42,330 nt of DNA from Actinomycetota bacterium. GTDB taxonomy: Bacteria > Actinomycetota > Actinomycetes > Streptosporangiales > Streptosporangiaceae. The stretch is from contig DAHVDE010000100.1 of NCBI GenBank assembly GCA_027313705.1, forward strand, positions 1 through 42,330. The letters are read 5' to 3'. The position numbers and the translations under genes are program-made. The notes below the pieces were generated by a model. It worked only from the letters and a program-made list of their open reading frames with translations. It was not told the DNA's origin and did not search any database. Positions 15,917 to 23,511 of the stretch are shown piece by piece (the stretch's first letter is position 1; each line of letters opens with the position of its first letter).

Positions 15917-15929
15917 TTCCCTATGTTGA
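15910..15929. promoter_or_regulatory. ArsR-type operator overlapping the arsR start
   Basis: TCGACAT, six bases, then ATGTTGA form an imperfect inverted repeat that includes the arsR initiation codon (15914-15916 on the minus strand). It resembles the arsI boxes and suits autorepression. Confidence 0.5.
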
Positions 15930-15964
15930 CGACTTCAGGCGCGAACTGGCAAGCTGTCCACTGA

Positions 15965-15980
15965 ATCGACATCCGTCGAT
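15965..15980. promoter_or_regulatory. ArsR-type operator in the arsR-aqpS intergenic region
   Basis: ATCGAC and GTCGAT form a perfect inverted repeat with four bases between, midway between the divergent arsR and aqpS starts. It shares the core TCGAC/GTCGA with the other boxes and probably controls aqpS. Confidence 0.6.
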
Positions 15981-16040
15981 GAATCGCCGATGAGGCCAAG
16001 GCGACAGGACCGAGCTAGCGGACCTAAGGAGCGCTCCGGC

Positions 16041-16811
16041 GTGAGCCAGATCGTGTTGTGGCGGCGACTGGCCGCGGAGTACGCGGGAAGCGCGTTCCTC
16101 ACCGCCGCGGTGATCGGCTCAGGCATCGCCGCGGTCCGGCTGTCACCGGGCGATACCGGACTGGAGTTGCTCGAGAACGCTGCCGCTACCGCCGCCGGAC
16201 TATACGCGATCATCTTGATGTTCGGCCCGGTCTCCGGCGCTCATTTCAACCCGGTCGTATCCTTCGCGGATGCCGCTTTCGGCGGCCTGCGCTGGCGGGA
16301 CGCTGCCGCGTACCTGCCGGCCCAGGTGGCAGGCTGCGTCACCGGCGCGGTCGTCGCCAACCTCATGTTCGGGCTCGCCGCAGTCAGTGTCTCGGTCAAG
16401 GACCGCGCTAGCGTGCCGCATTTCCTCGCCGAGGTCATCGCGACTCTCGGCCTGATCTTGGTGATCATGGCCCTGGCCCGGTCTGGCCGGTCGCACTCGG
16501 CCCCAGCCGCCGTCGGCGCCTACATCGGGGCGGCGTATTTCTTTACCTCTTCCACCAGCTTCGCCAATCCCGCGATCACTGTCGGCCGGATGTTCTCGAA
16601 CACCTTCGCGGGCATCGCGCCCGCCTCGGCCCCGGCCTTCATCGGCGCCCAGGTCATCGGCGGCGGCATCGCCATCGTCCTGGTCAAGATGCTCTATCCA
16701 GGCATCACCAAAGACGAGGCCGCAGACATCGTCGTCCCGCACCACGCCGACGGTGCGGCCGACGGTGCCGCGCCTTTGGATCATGAGGCCAGAACGCATC
16801 TGCCACGCTAA
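16041..16811 (+). CDS. aqpS: Aquaporin-family channel in an arsenic cluster (AqpS-like)
   Basis: The product has 256 residues with six membrane helices and two half-helix signatures. The first is the variant H-F-N-P-V (residues 69-72 area) in place of NPA; the second is F-A-N-P-A-I-T-V-G-R with the selectivity-filter arginine at about 183. Aquaglyceroporins in ars operons let arsenite or methylarsenicals leave the cell. The start is GTG 16041, with AAGGAG ten bases upstream; an in-frame ATG at 15990 would add 17 polar residues and has no ribosome binding site. The last bases overlap the opposed ubiA stop. No arsenite pump (ArsB/Acr3) or reductase is in the window. Confidence 0.8.
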   Translation: MSQIVLWRRLAAEYAGSAFLTAAVIGSGIAAVRLSPGDTGLELLENAAATAAGLYAIILMFGPVSGAHFNPVVSFADAAFGGLRWRDAAAYLPAQVAGCVTGAVVANLMFGLAAVSVSVKDRASVPHFLAEVIATLGLILVIMALARSGRSHSAPAAVGAYIGAAYFFTSSTSFANPAITVGRMFSNTFAGIAPASAPAFIGAQVIGGGIAIVLVKMLYPGITKDEAADIVVPHHADGAADGAAPLDHEARTHLPR

Positions 16812-17758
16812 CGTGTCGCCTCGTACAAGCCGACGGCGAAGAGCGCAAGCCATGCCACCTCGAAGCCGATCATCACCAGGTCACGAGCGATTAGGTCCTC
16901 GACTGGCTTGGCCGTACCGCTGGCGGCCAGCCAGCCGAACCGACCAAGCGCTGCAGCGAGGGCGAGCACGCTGGCCAGGTGCCAAGGCCGGGCCGCGGAA
17001 CTAGGCTCTCCCCCGGCCCAGAGCAGGTAGCAGATCACCATGATCACGGATGCGGCAATCTGGGCGCGCCTGAGCGCGGCGATCGTGTAGTAACGCATCG
17101 CCGGCCGGTGGGCGGCCGCGCACCGGCCGAGGCTGGCCATCTCGATGCTCCGCTTGGCGATCGCCACCATGAGCGCGCCAAGGCCGCAGACGAGCAAGAA
17201 CCACCCGGATGGCCGCACGTGCGTGGCGACCGCTCCGCCTAGTACCCGCAGCAGGAATCCTGAGGCCACCGCGCCGAGTTCGAGCACGGGGAGATGCTTC
17301 AGGCCGGCCGAGTACCAGAAAGAGATGGCCAGGTACGCCGCGACGATCGCGGCTAGCCAGGGCGCTCCGGCCAGCAGGCCCGCTGCCACCGAGCCGAGCC
17401 CGAGTATCACCGCGATCGCGATGGCATTGGCTCTTGGCAGCACGCCCGACGCTATCGGGCGGTTCCGCTTGACCGGGTGCTGCCTGTCCCTATCGAAGTC
17501 CAGGACATCGTTCACCAGGTAGACGGCCGAGGAAGCGGCGATGAACGCGGCCGCGGCCACGAGCGCCAGCCACAATCCGCCAGCGCGGCCGAAGGTGCCG
17601 CCGGCCAGCGGAGCCGCGAACACCAGCAGGTTCTTGGGCCACTGCTTCGGCCGCGTGCTCTGGACGACAGCCGCCAGCCTTCTGGCCGGGCTGGCGGCCC
17701 GCTGCGCGAGGCCAGCCTGCCCGGCCGTCTGCCTGGCGGCCGACGGCGTGGTCGTCAT
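16808..17758 (-). CDS. ubiA: Decaprenyl-phosphate phosphoribosyltransferase (UbiA family)
   Basis: The product has 316 residues and is highly hydrophobic, with about nine helices. It opens with S-T-R-P-K-Q-W-P-K-N-L, and the polyprenyl-transferase aspartate motif is N-D-V-L-D-F-D-R-D, followed by H-P-V-K-R-N-R-P-I-A-S-G. This matches the actinobacterial enzymes that put phosphoribose on decaprenyl phosphate, the first step to decaprenylphosphoryl arabinose for cell-wall arabinan. The dprE1/dprE2 epimerase genes are not in the window. The ATG overlaps the stop of the upstream glycosidase gene by four bases, so the two are co-translated. Confidence 0.85.
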   Translation of the reverse strand: MTTTPSAARQTAGQAGLAQRAASPARRLAAVVQSTRPKQWPKNLLVFAAPLAGGTFGRAGGLWLALVAAAAFIAASSAVYLVNDVLDFDRDRQHPVKRNRPIASGVLPRANAIAIAVILGLGSVAAGLLAGAPWLAAIVAAYLAISFWYSAGLKHLPVLELGAVASGFLLRVLGGAVATHVRPSGWFLLVCGLGALMVAIAKRSIEMASLGRCAAAHRPAMRYYTIAALRRAQIAASVIMVICYLLWAGGEPSSAARPWHLASVLALAAALGRFGWLAASGTAKPVEDLIARDLVMIGFEVAWLALFAVGLYEATR

Positions 17759-18996
17759 CGGGCGAAGGCCGCCGTGAAGTCGCGGCTCGAGGTGGAGTAG
17801 TAGCGATTCGCCGGCTGCATCTGACCGGGCAGCAGGTTGACGGGTGTCGGGTCACTTGGATTGCCCTTGGACAAGTAATACATGAACGACATCCAGTACG
17901 GGTTGATGTCAAGCTCCATCCCGGTGACCACGCCGGCCCGTTGCAGCACACTCGCCAGGGTCTTGACATCCAGGGCGGGTCCGTAGACGTAAATGATCCG
18001 GCCGTCCTTGGTAATGCCGATGCCCGAGCGCCAGACGTAGTAGCTGCCGCCAAGCGTCGCGCCCCAGTTGGACAGCACGTTCTGGTCAACCGACGCCGGG
18101 ATCTTGCCGTTCACGAGGATCAGCTTCAGGTTCTGTCGCACCGCCGCTACCTGCGGCCCGAGCTGCAGGCCGCCGTATCCCCAGGATCCGATCGCCAGCC
18201 TGCCGTTGCGGTAGAAGACCTCGGACGCCGCGCCCTTCACTAGGCTGCCGTCATAGTGGCCGTTGAGGTAGAAGCCGCCCTCAGCCGAGGCGATCTTGAA
18301 TCCGCTGTTGAACGTGGCTACCAGGCCTCTTCGCGCGCCAGGAGGCACTTCCATCGGAACGCCCCAGTTGCCAGGGCCAGGGTCCTCAGAGCCAGGGCGC
18401 AGGTCAAACTTGACCAGCCGCTGGTCCATGGAGACGATCCCTACGTAGTAGGAGGAATAGATGCGGCTCTGCCTGACGTACGTTTTAAAGACCGCAGGTA
18501 TGCCCTTGACGCTGACTACTGCCCTCCAGACGCCTTCTCCTGGCAGCGGCCGGCCGGCCGGCGATCCTAGATTGGCAGGGATAATCGGCAGCAGGCCAGC
18601 ATGGTGCTTCTTGCGCGACTTCGTGACGTGCACCGTCGTGCCGCCCAGTTTGTTGAAGGAGACCGGCGGCCTGCCGCCTACCTTCGGCGGGTTGTACTGC
18701 AGCCACTCCCCGAACGTGACCAGCGGGCCCATGCCGTGGGAACGAGCCCATTCAGCGACCCGCGCGAGCGCAGAACCGCCACCTGGCGTGGTCAGCGAGT
18801 GCCCGAGAGACCAGCCGGTGATGAGCCCGAAGATCGTCACTGCGGCAACCGCCATGCGCAGGACGGGCAGTCGGCGCTGCGCGGGCCGCGGTCCTGGCCG
18901 CGGCTGCCTGGGCGGCGGTCCTGGCGGCGGCTGCCTGCGCGGCGGGCTTGCCTGCGGTGTGTACGTCCGCTGCCCTGCTATTGCCGGTCGGGCCAC
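17755..18996 (-). CDS. Membrane-anchored phosphodiester glycosidase family protein (NAGPA domain)
   Basis: The product has 413 residues. A Pro/Arg-rich cytoplasmic start precedes one membrane helix (about 48-68, MAVAAVTIFGLITGWSLGHS). The C-terminal half has NAGPA-domain signatures: TFNSGFKIASAEGGFYLNG, LILVNGKIPASVDQ, and WRSGIGITKDGRIIYVYG. The domain is known for cleaving N-acetylglucosamine phosphodiesters and is found in bacterial cell-wall proteins, including arabinan-related ones. The GTG start is preceded by AAGGAGG. The overlap with the DPR synthase gene points to a role in envelope polysaccharide metabolism; the substrate is unknown. Confidence 0.8.
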   Translation of the reverse strand: MARPAIAGQRTYTPQASPPRRQPPPGPPPRQPRPGPRPAQRRLPVLRMAVAAVTIFGLITGWSLGHSLTTPGGGSALARVAEWARSHGMGPLVTFGEWLQYNPPKVGGRPPVSFNKLGGTTVHVTKSRKKHHAGLLPIIPANLGSPAGRPLPGEGVWRAVVSVKGIPAVFKTYVRQSRIYSSYYVGIVSMDQRLVKFDLRPGSEDPGPGNWGVPMEVPPGARRGLVATFNSGFKIASAEGGFYLNGHYDGSLVKGAASEVFYRNGRLAIGSWGYGGLQLGPQVAAVRQNLKLILVNGKIPASVDQNVLSNWGATLGGSYYVWRSGIGITKDGRIIYVYGPALDVKTLASVLQRAGVVTGMELDINPYWMSFMYYLSKGNPSDPTPVNLLPGQMQPANRYYSTSSRDFTAAFAR

Positions 18997-19362
18997 GCGA
19001 CCTCCTTGTCGTTTTGCGGGCTATTGGCGAAACGACGCTGGGCGTGGCATGCAGCCTAAGCCCTTGCCGGCCGCGTCGTGGCGCGCACCGGTTAGCCGCC
19101 ACACTCAGCCTGCCCAAGTCGTATCGAAGATCCAGTTCAGGAACCGTTCAGAACTACCTAAGATCGCCGGCGGCCCGAACCTGGCCACGCTTACCCTCGG
19201 TGCCATCACCCTGGCTGCTCATGGCAAATCGGTAATGGCCATGGCTGGCATGCGCACCGCCCGGCTGATCTGGACAGGCCTTAGTCTGGCCTTCAGGCTG
19301 CCCTGGGTGAGCCTGGCAGGTACGGCGCCATGGCCGGCGCGGGTGAAGGGGATGAGTCGGTA
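18997..19362. other. 366-bp divergent promoter region (glycosidase / response regulator)
   Basis: The region holds the promoters for the glycosidase-ubiA pair (minus) and the two-component pair (plus). A direct repeat of GTTCAG with 11-bp periodicity lies at 19135-19151. No gene is supported, although frames are open through the area because of the base composition. Confidence 0.6.
19135..19151 (+). promoter_or_regulatory. Tandem GTTCAG repeats, 11-bp period (OmpR-type site)
   Basis: GTTCAG at 19135-19140 and again at 19146-19151, one helical turn apart, is the layout bound by OmpR/PhoB-family dimers. It lies about 210 bases before the response-regulator gene. Autoregulation by that regulator is inferred. 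Confidence 0.5.
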
Positions 19363-20031
19363 ATGCGAGTGCTGGTCGTCGAGGATGATGCCGTGCTTCG
19401 CGACACTCTAGCAAGAGGCCTGCAGGAGAGTGGCTACGCGGTGGATGCGGTACCAGACGGCGAAACCGCGCTGCAGTACCTGCGCAGCTGTGACTACGAG
19501 GTCGCGGTGCTCGACTGGCGCATGCCAGGGATATCTGGCCTCGAGGTGCTTCAGCGCATGCGCAGGGGAAACACGCCGACAGCCGTCTTGCTGCTCACGG
19601 CCCGCGACGCGCTCGCCGACCGTATCACCGGGCTTGACCAGGGCGCGGACGACTATCTGGTGAAACCATTTGACTTCGCCGAGCTGCTGGCCAGAGTCCG
19701 CGCGCTGCAGCGCAGGCCAAGGACACCGCAATCACCCCGGCTGATGGTCGGTAACGTGACCTTCGATCCCGCGACCCGCGAACTGCTAGTCGGCACGCAA
19801 CGGCTCTCGCTGACCGGCACCGAGCTTGGCATTCTCGAGACCCTCATGCGGCGGTCACCTGCCGTTGTGAAGCGGCAGTCGATCGCCATGAACGTCTGGG
19901 AGGACGACGCAAGCGCACTTGGCTCGAACACCATTGACGTGCACCTGGCCAGGCTGCGATCCAAGCTCGCCGGCGCCGCGGTACGGATCGAGACCGTGCG
20001 CGGGCACGGCTACCGGCTGGTGGCCGGGTGA
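19363..20031 (+). CDS. OmpR-family response regulator
   Basis: The product has 222 residues. The receiver domain has the acidic pair E7-D8-D9, phospho-acceptor D51 (AVLDWRMPG), T79 and K101 (DYLVKPF). The C-terminal winged helix ends in the usual L-R-S-K-L-x-x-x-x-V-R-I-E-T-V-R-G-H-G-Y-R-L. The start is placed at the ATG of MRVLVVEDD, where the receiver fold begins. The GTG of the kinase gene overlaps its TGA, so the two are coupled. The signal is unknown. Its likely DNA sites are the 11-bp-spaced repeats described upstream and at 22134-22161. Confidence 0.9.
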   Translation: MRVLVVEDDAVLRDTLARGLQESGYAVDAVPDGETALQYLRSCDYEVAVLDWRMPGISGLEVLQRMRRGNTPTAVLLLTARDALADRITGLDQGADDYLVKPFDFAELLARVRALQRRPRTPQSPRLMVGNVTFDPATRELLVGTQRLSLTGTELGILETLMRRSPAVVKRQSIAMNVWEDDASALGSNTIDVHLARLRSKLAGAAVRIETVRGHGYRLVAG

Positions 20032-21329
20032 GGATCGGCCGCGGCACCCCTGGCTCGCGGCGACGGCGCTCGCAGGCAGGGCACGCGGCGAGGGTAGCCC
20101 TGTACGCGACCCTGCTGATCGGCGTCGTGTACGCGGGCTGCGTCACGGTGCTTGACCAGGCCGTGGCGGGCAGGTTCGCCGCGCTGGTGGACAGTCGCCT
20201 GCAAGAGCGGCTGTCTGACGTGATCGATGGTGCGCCGCTGACGATCAGCGGCGCGGAAGACGCCGACGAGGCTCCCGTGTTCCTATGGCGCCGGAGCAAG
20301 GGACGAGGCGCGGCACCGCTCACCCCTGACACGCCGCCGCTGCCGCCTGGCAGCGTCCCGGCGAACGGGCGTCCGATCACGATCCAGTTCGAAGAGAGCC
20401 CGTTTCGCCTCGATACCATCCGCGAGGGTCATTCCTGGCTGATCGCCGGCCAGAGCTTTGCCGAGCAGGACCACATCGAGGGCCTGCTCGGCGGCGGCGA
20501 ACTGCTGGCTGCCCCGGTGCTGCTGCTTGCCATGTTCGCCGGCGCGCTGATCATCGGCCTGCGTGCGCTATCCCCTGTTGAGCAGTCGCGGCGCAGGCAG
20601 CTTGAGTTCACGGCGGATGCCTCCCATGAGCTGCGCACGCCGCTGAGCGTTATCAGCGCCGAGACCGACATCGCGCTCAGCGCGCGAAGAAGCGCCGCCG
20701 AGTACCGTGACGCGCTGACTCGCATTCAGGGGGAAAGCCGCAGGCTGCGCCGCATCGTGGAGGACATGCTCTGGCTGGCGAGATTCGACTCAGAACCTCC
20801 GCCGCCCGGCTCTGAACCTATAGACCTGTCTACTATCGCAGAACAATGCGCGCTGCGCTTCCGCACGATCGCGCGGGAGCAGTCGCTGGCCGTCTCGGTC
20901 CCGGCCGCTGGCCACGACACCGCCTGGATCAGCGGGCCACCCGAGTGGATGGACCGCCTAGCCGGGGTCCTGGTGGACAACGCCTGCCGCTACGCAGGAC
21001 CAGGCGGGCAGGTGCGGATCAGCGTCATGGCGCATGGCGGCAAGGTCAGCCTGACCGTCGAGGACAGCGGCCCAGGGATTCCGTTCGATGAACGGCCGCA
21101 GCTTTTCGACCGATTCCACCGGGCGACGCAGCAAGGCGGCGGCGCCGGTCTTGGCCTGGCGATTGCCGACTCGATCGTGCGTTCAACCGGCGGCCAGTGG
21201 CGAATCGACGACTCGCCACTCGGCGGTGCGCTTTTCTGTGTCTCGTGGCGCCGGCACTCGCCGTCGCCACGAGACCAGGCAGTGACAGTACTCAGCAGGG
21301 CACCTGGGGTCCGGGCCGACGACCTGTGA
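20028..21329 (+). CDS. Sensor histidine kinase
   Basis: The product has 433 residues. Two membrane helices (about 23-45 and 158-178) enclose an extracytoplasmic domain of about 110 residues with a Pro-rich stretch. The dimerisation box is F-T-A-D-A-S-H-E-L-R-T-P-L, with phospho-acceptor H200 only about 20 residues past the second helix, too close for a full HAMP domain. The ATPase has N-x-x-x-x-A (DNACRYA), D-S-G-P-G-I-P and G-x-G-L-G-L-A-I. It is coupled to the response regulator by a 4-bp overlap. Its 3' end overlaps the opposed methyltransferase gene by 38 bases. Confidence 0.9.
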   Translation: MRIGRGTPGSRRRRSQAGHAARVALYATLLIGVVYAGCVTVLDQAVAGRFAALVDSRLQERLSDVIDGAPLTISGAEDADEAPVFLWRRSKGRGAAPLTPDTPPLPPGSVPANGRPITIQFEESPFRLDTIREGHSWLIAGQSFAEQDHIEGLLGGGELLAAPVLLLAMFAGALIIGLRALSPVEQSRRRQLEFTADASHELRTPLSVISAETDIALSARRSAAEYRDALTRIQGESRRLRRIVEDMLWLARFDSEPPPPGSEPIDLSTIAEQCALRFRTIAREQSLAVSVPAAGHDTAWISGPPEWMDRLAGVLVDNACRYAGPGGQVRISVMAHGGKVSLTVEDSGPGIPFDERPQLFDRFHRATQQGGGAGLGLAIADSIVRSTGGQWRIDDSPLGGALFCVSWRRHSPSPRDQAVTVLSRAPGVRADDL

Positions 21330-22089
21330 CCAGTCCAGCCTCGGCGACGATCGTAGTAGCGGTGATGTCGGTGAAACCGCTGCGCTCGAGCATCCCCGTC
21401 CATGCGTCCATCGAGACCGGGCGCTCTTGGACGCGCAGCAGGTAGCGCGAAATGTTCTTCGCGATCCGCCACCAGCCGGCCGGGCCCTTCGCGGCCAGTG
21501 CCGAGACCTTGGACTTGATAATCGCCCGGTCCCTGCTTGACGCACCGCGGCCGAACATCATGTCGGCGATGATGAGCCGCCCCCCTGGCTTCAGCCAGGC
21601 GAAGGCCGTCGTCACCAGGCCGGCTTTGTCGGCGTCGCGCAGATGGTGCAGTGCGTAGCTCGTGACGATCAGATCGACGCTCGCCGGTGGCAGCGTAAGC
21701 TGCTCGACCGGCATGGCCAGACCTTCGACATTAGTGAGGCCCTGCTGCCGTGCCTGCGACTCTAGCTGCTGGACCATGGCAGGACTGACATCAATGGCGA
21801 GGACATTAAGACCCCGCGTCGCGAGCGGCAGGCTCAGTTGCCCGGTACCGCAGCCCAGGTCGAGGGCGACGGCGTCCTTGCTCCATCTGATGGCGTCGGC
21901 CGTCTCCAGCACGGCGGCTGTCACCCTGCCAAGCCCGGCCGAGCCGTGCTGGTCCCAGCTGGCTACCCGGCCCGACCAGACGCGGCGCTGACGGCGGACG
22001 GCGTTTTCTGTCGCGAACCTGGCAAGTGAATGCCTGCCGGTACCGTTAGTCCGGCTGGCGCGAAGCTCTCGGGCGTTGCTTGATTTCAT
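21292..22089 (-). CDS. Class I SAM-dependent methyltransferase
   Basis: The product has 265 residues. The SAM-binding motif I is A-L-D-L-G-C-G-T-G-Q-L, followed by the acidic residue of L-A-I-D-V-S-P and by V-D-L-I-V-T-S-Y-A-L-H-H-L (motif IV) and L-K-P-G-G-R-L-I-I-A-D. The domain resembles UbiE/Methyltransf_11 enzymes acting on small molecules. The C-terminus contains an amphipathic region (W-W-R-I-A-K-N-I-S-R-Y-L). The substrate is unknown. It is convergent with the kinase gene and its promoter region carries the repeat array at 22134-22161. Confidence 0.8.
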   Translation of the reverse strand: MKSSNARELRASRTNGTGRHSLARFATENAVRRQRRVWSGRVASWDQHGSAGLGRVTAAVLETADAIRWSKDAVALDLGCGTGQLSLPLATRGLNVLAIDVSPAMVQQLESQARQQGLTNVEGLAMPVEQLTLPPASVDLIVTSYALHHLRDADKAGLVTTAFAWLKPGGRLIIADMMFGRGASSRDRAIIKSKVSALAAKGPAGWWRIAKNISRYLLRVQERPVSMDAWTGMLERSGFTDITATTIVAEAGLVTGRRPGPQVPC

Positions 22090-22133
22090 GCCTTGAAGCT
22101 ATCCGCAGATCACTGCGCAGACTCATCGAAATC

Positions 22134-22161
22134 TTTCAGTTCTGGTTAAGAATTCGTTCTT
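22134..22161 (+). promoter_or_regulatory. Three-fold 11-bp-spaced repeat array (OmpR-type)
   Basis: TTTCAG (22134), GTTAAG (22145) and GTTCTT (22156) start exactly 11 bases apart in the 205-bp divergent region between the methyltransferase and hydrolase genes. The half-site resembles the GTTCAG pair upstream of the nearby response regulator. It is a candidate site for that regulator. Confidence 0.4.
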
Positions 22162-22294
22162 CATGAAGGTTTCATTAAGCACGGCGGCGTCACGGGGACC
22201 GCCGTGTCCGCCTAGGCTGGCGGCGCAGCGCCGACTCCATTCTCTTGCGCACGTGTTCACATTGCCATTCCGTCACTGCGGGTAGCCTGAAGGT

Positions 22295-23425
22295 GTGAGC
22301 AAGAGCACTGAAATGACGGCGATCGCCCGCGGCGGCCGCCACGGGCGAGCACGCAGGCAGCGGCGCAGGGGGCGCGTTCTGGCCATCGCGTGCCTGACGG
22401 CCGGGCTAGCCGCCGGCCTGGCTGCCGGACTCGCTGCCCAGGTAGTCCTCACAAGCTCAGCCGCCACGAACCCGAAGCCGCACCTGGCCGGGTCAGCGGG
22501 CGCACGGACCACGCCGACCGCCCTGCGCCGGTCGGGCGCCAGGCGGCCTGCCGTGCGCCGGCGTCCTCGGGTCGGCACCATCGACAGCTACTCGGTCGCT
22601 CGCCTCCGCCTCACCTTCACCGACCGGGTACATGACCAACTGACCGGACCTCGCGTGCTCCCGGTCGTCGTGCGCTATCCGCTGCTCAAGAATAAGGCCG
22701 CCTGGTACGGGCAGGCGGCGCGCGGGCTGCTGCCGCTTGTCGTCTTCGCACCAGGGTTCCTGCAGTGCGAAGACAGCTATGACTCGCTGCTTGGCACCTG
22801 GGCGAGCGCTGGCTATATCGTCGCCGCCGTCGATTTTCCGCACACCGGCTGCGATCCGAGCATCCCGGACGAGAACGACCTAGTGTATCAGCCAGGTGAT
22901 CTCCGGTACGTCATCGGCAGGCTCCTCGCGATCAGCGGCCGCAAGCGGGGCGTGCTTTCCGGCTTGATCGACCGGGACGAGATCGCGGTTGCCGGGCATT
23001 CAGATGGCGGTGACACCGTCGTCGCGCTAGCGGCGGACACCTGCTGCATCGACCGCCACCTCCGGGCGGTGATGGTTCTGTCCGGGGCGGAATGGCCGCC
23101 GCTCGGGGGATCGTACTTCCCGCACGGGACGCCGCCCATCTTGTTCGTGCAAGGTGACGCTGACACCATCAACCTTCCGGCCGACAGCCTGGCCATGTAC
23201 CGGAGTGACACGGCTGGGCAACGCTTCTACCTGGACCTATTCGGCGCCGGTCACCTGCCGCCCTATGAGGGCCACGGTGAGCCTGAGCCGATTGTGGCGG
23301 AAGTCACCACCGACTTTCTCAACAGGTACGTGATGGGGCAGCGGCGGGCGGAAGCGGCGATGACGAAGGCGGGCGACGCCGCCGGGCTTGCGGTTCTGGT
23401 CAGGAGCGGGCACCTGCCAGCGTGA
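22295..23425 (+). CDS. Exported alpha/beta hydrolase
   Basis: The product has 376 residues. An Arg-rich start and an Ala/Leu-rich helix (about 28-52) form a signal peptide or anchor, perhaps Tat-type because of the R-R-Q-R-R-R cluster. The hydrolase core has V-V-F-A-P-G-F for the oxyanion region, nucleophile S236 in A-G-H-S-D-G-G, an acid in Q-G-D-A-D (288-290), and H320 in G-A-G-H-L. The family includes chlorophyllase/PAF-acetylhydrolase-like enzymes; the substrate is not known. The start is GTG with GAAGG close by. It may be controlled by the two-component system encoded nearby. Confidence 0.75.
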   Translation: MSKSTEMTAIARGGRHGRARRQRRRGRVLAIACLTAGLAAGLAAGLAAQVVLTSSAATNPKPHLAGSAGARTTPTALRRSGARRPAVRRRPRVGTIDSYSVARLRLTFTDRVHDQLTGPRVLPVVVRYPLLKNKAAWYGQAARGLLPLVVFAPGFLQCEDSYDSLLGTWASAGYIVAAVDFPHTGCDPSIPDENDLVYQPGDLRYVIGRLLAISGRKRGVLSGLIDRDEIAVAGHSDGGDTVVALAADTCCIDRHLRAVMVLSGAEWPPLGGSYFPHGTPPILFVQGDADTINLPADSLAMYRSDTAGQRFYLDLFGAGHLPPYEGHGEPEPIVAEVTTDFLNRYVMGQRRAEAAMTKAGDAAGLAVLVRSGHLPA

Positions 23426-23511
23426 TCGAGGCGCGATCGTGGCTGCGCAGGTCAACGATCTTAACGGGAACTTCATAACCTGCCGGATACCTTCGGTGGC
23501 ATGAACGTCAG

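Noticed and set aside
18461-19363. Plus-strand frame of about 300 codons opposite the glycosidase start
   Set aside because: It covers a promoter region and an antisense gene, and its product shows no fold signature.
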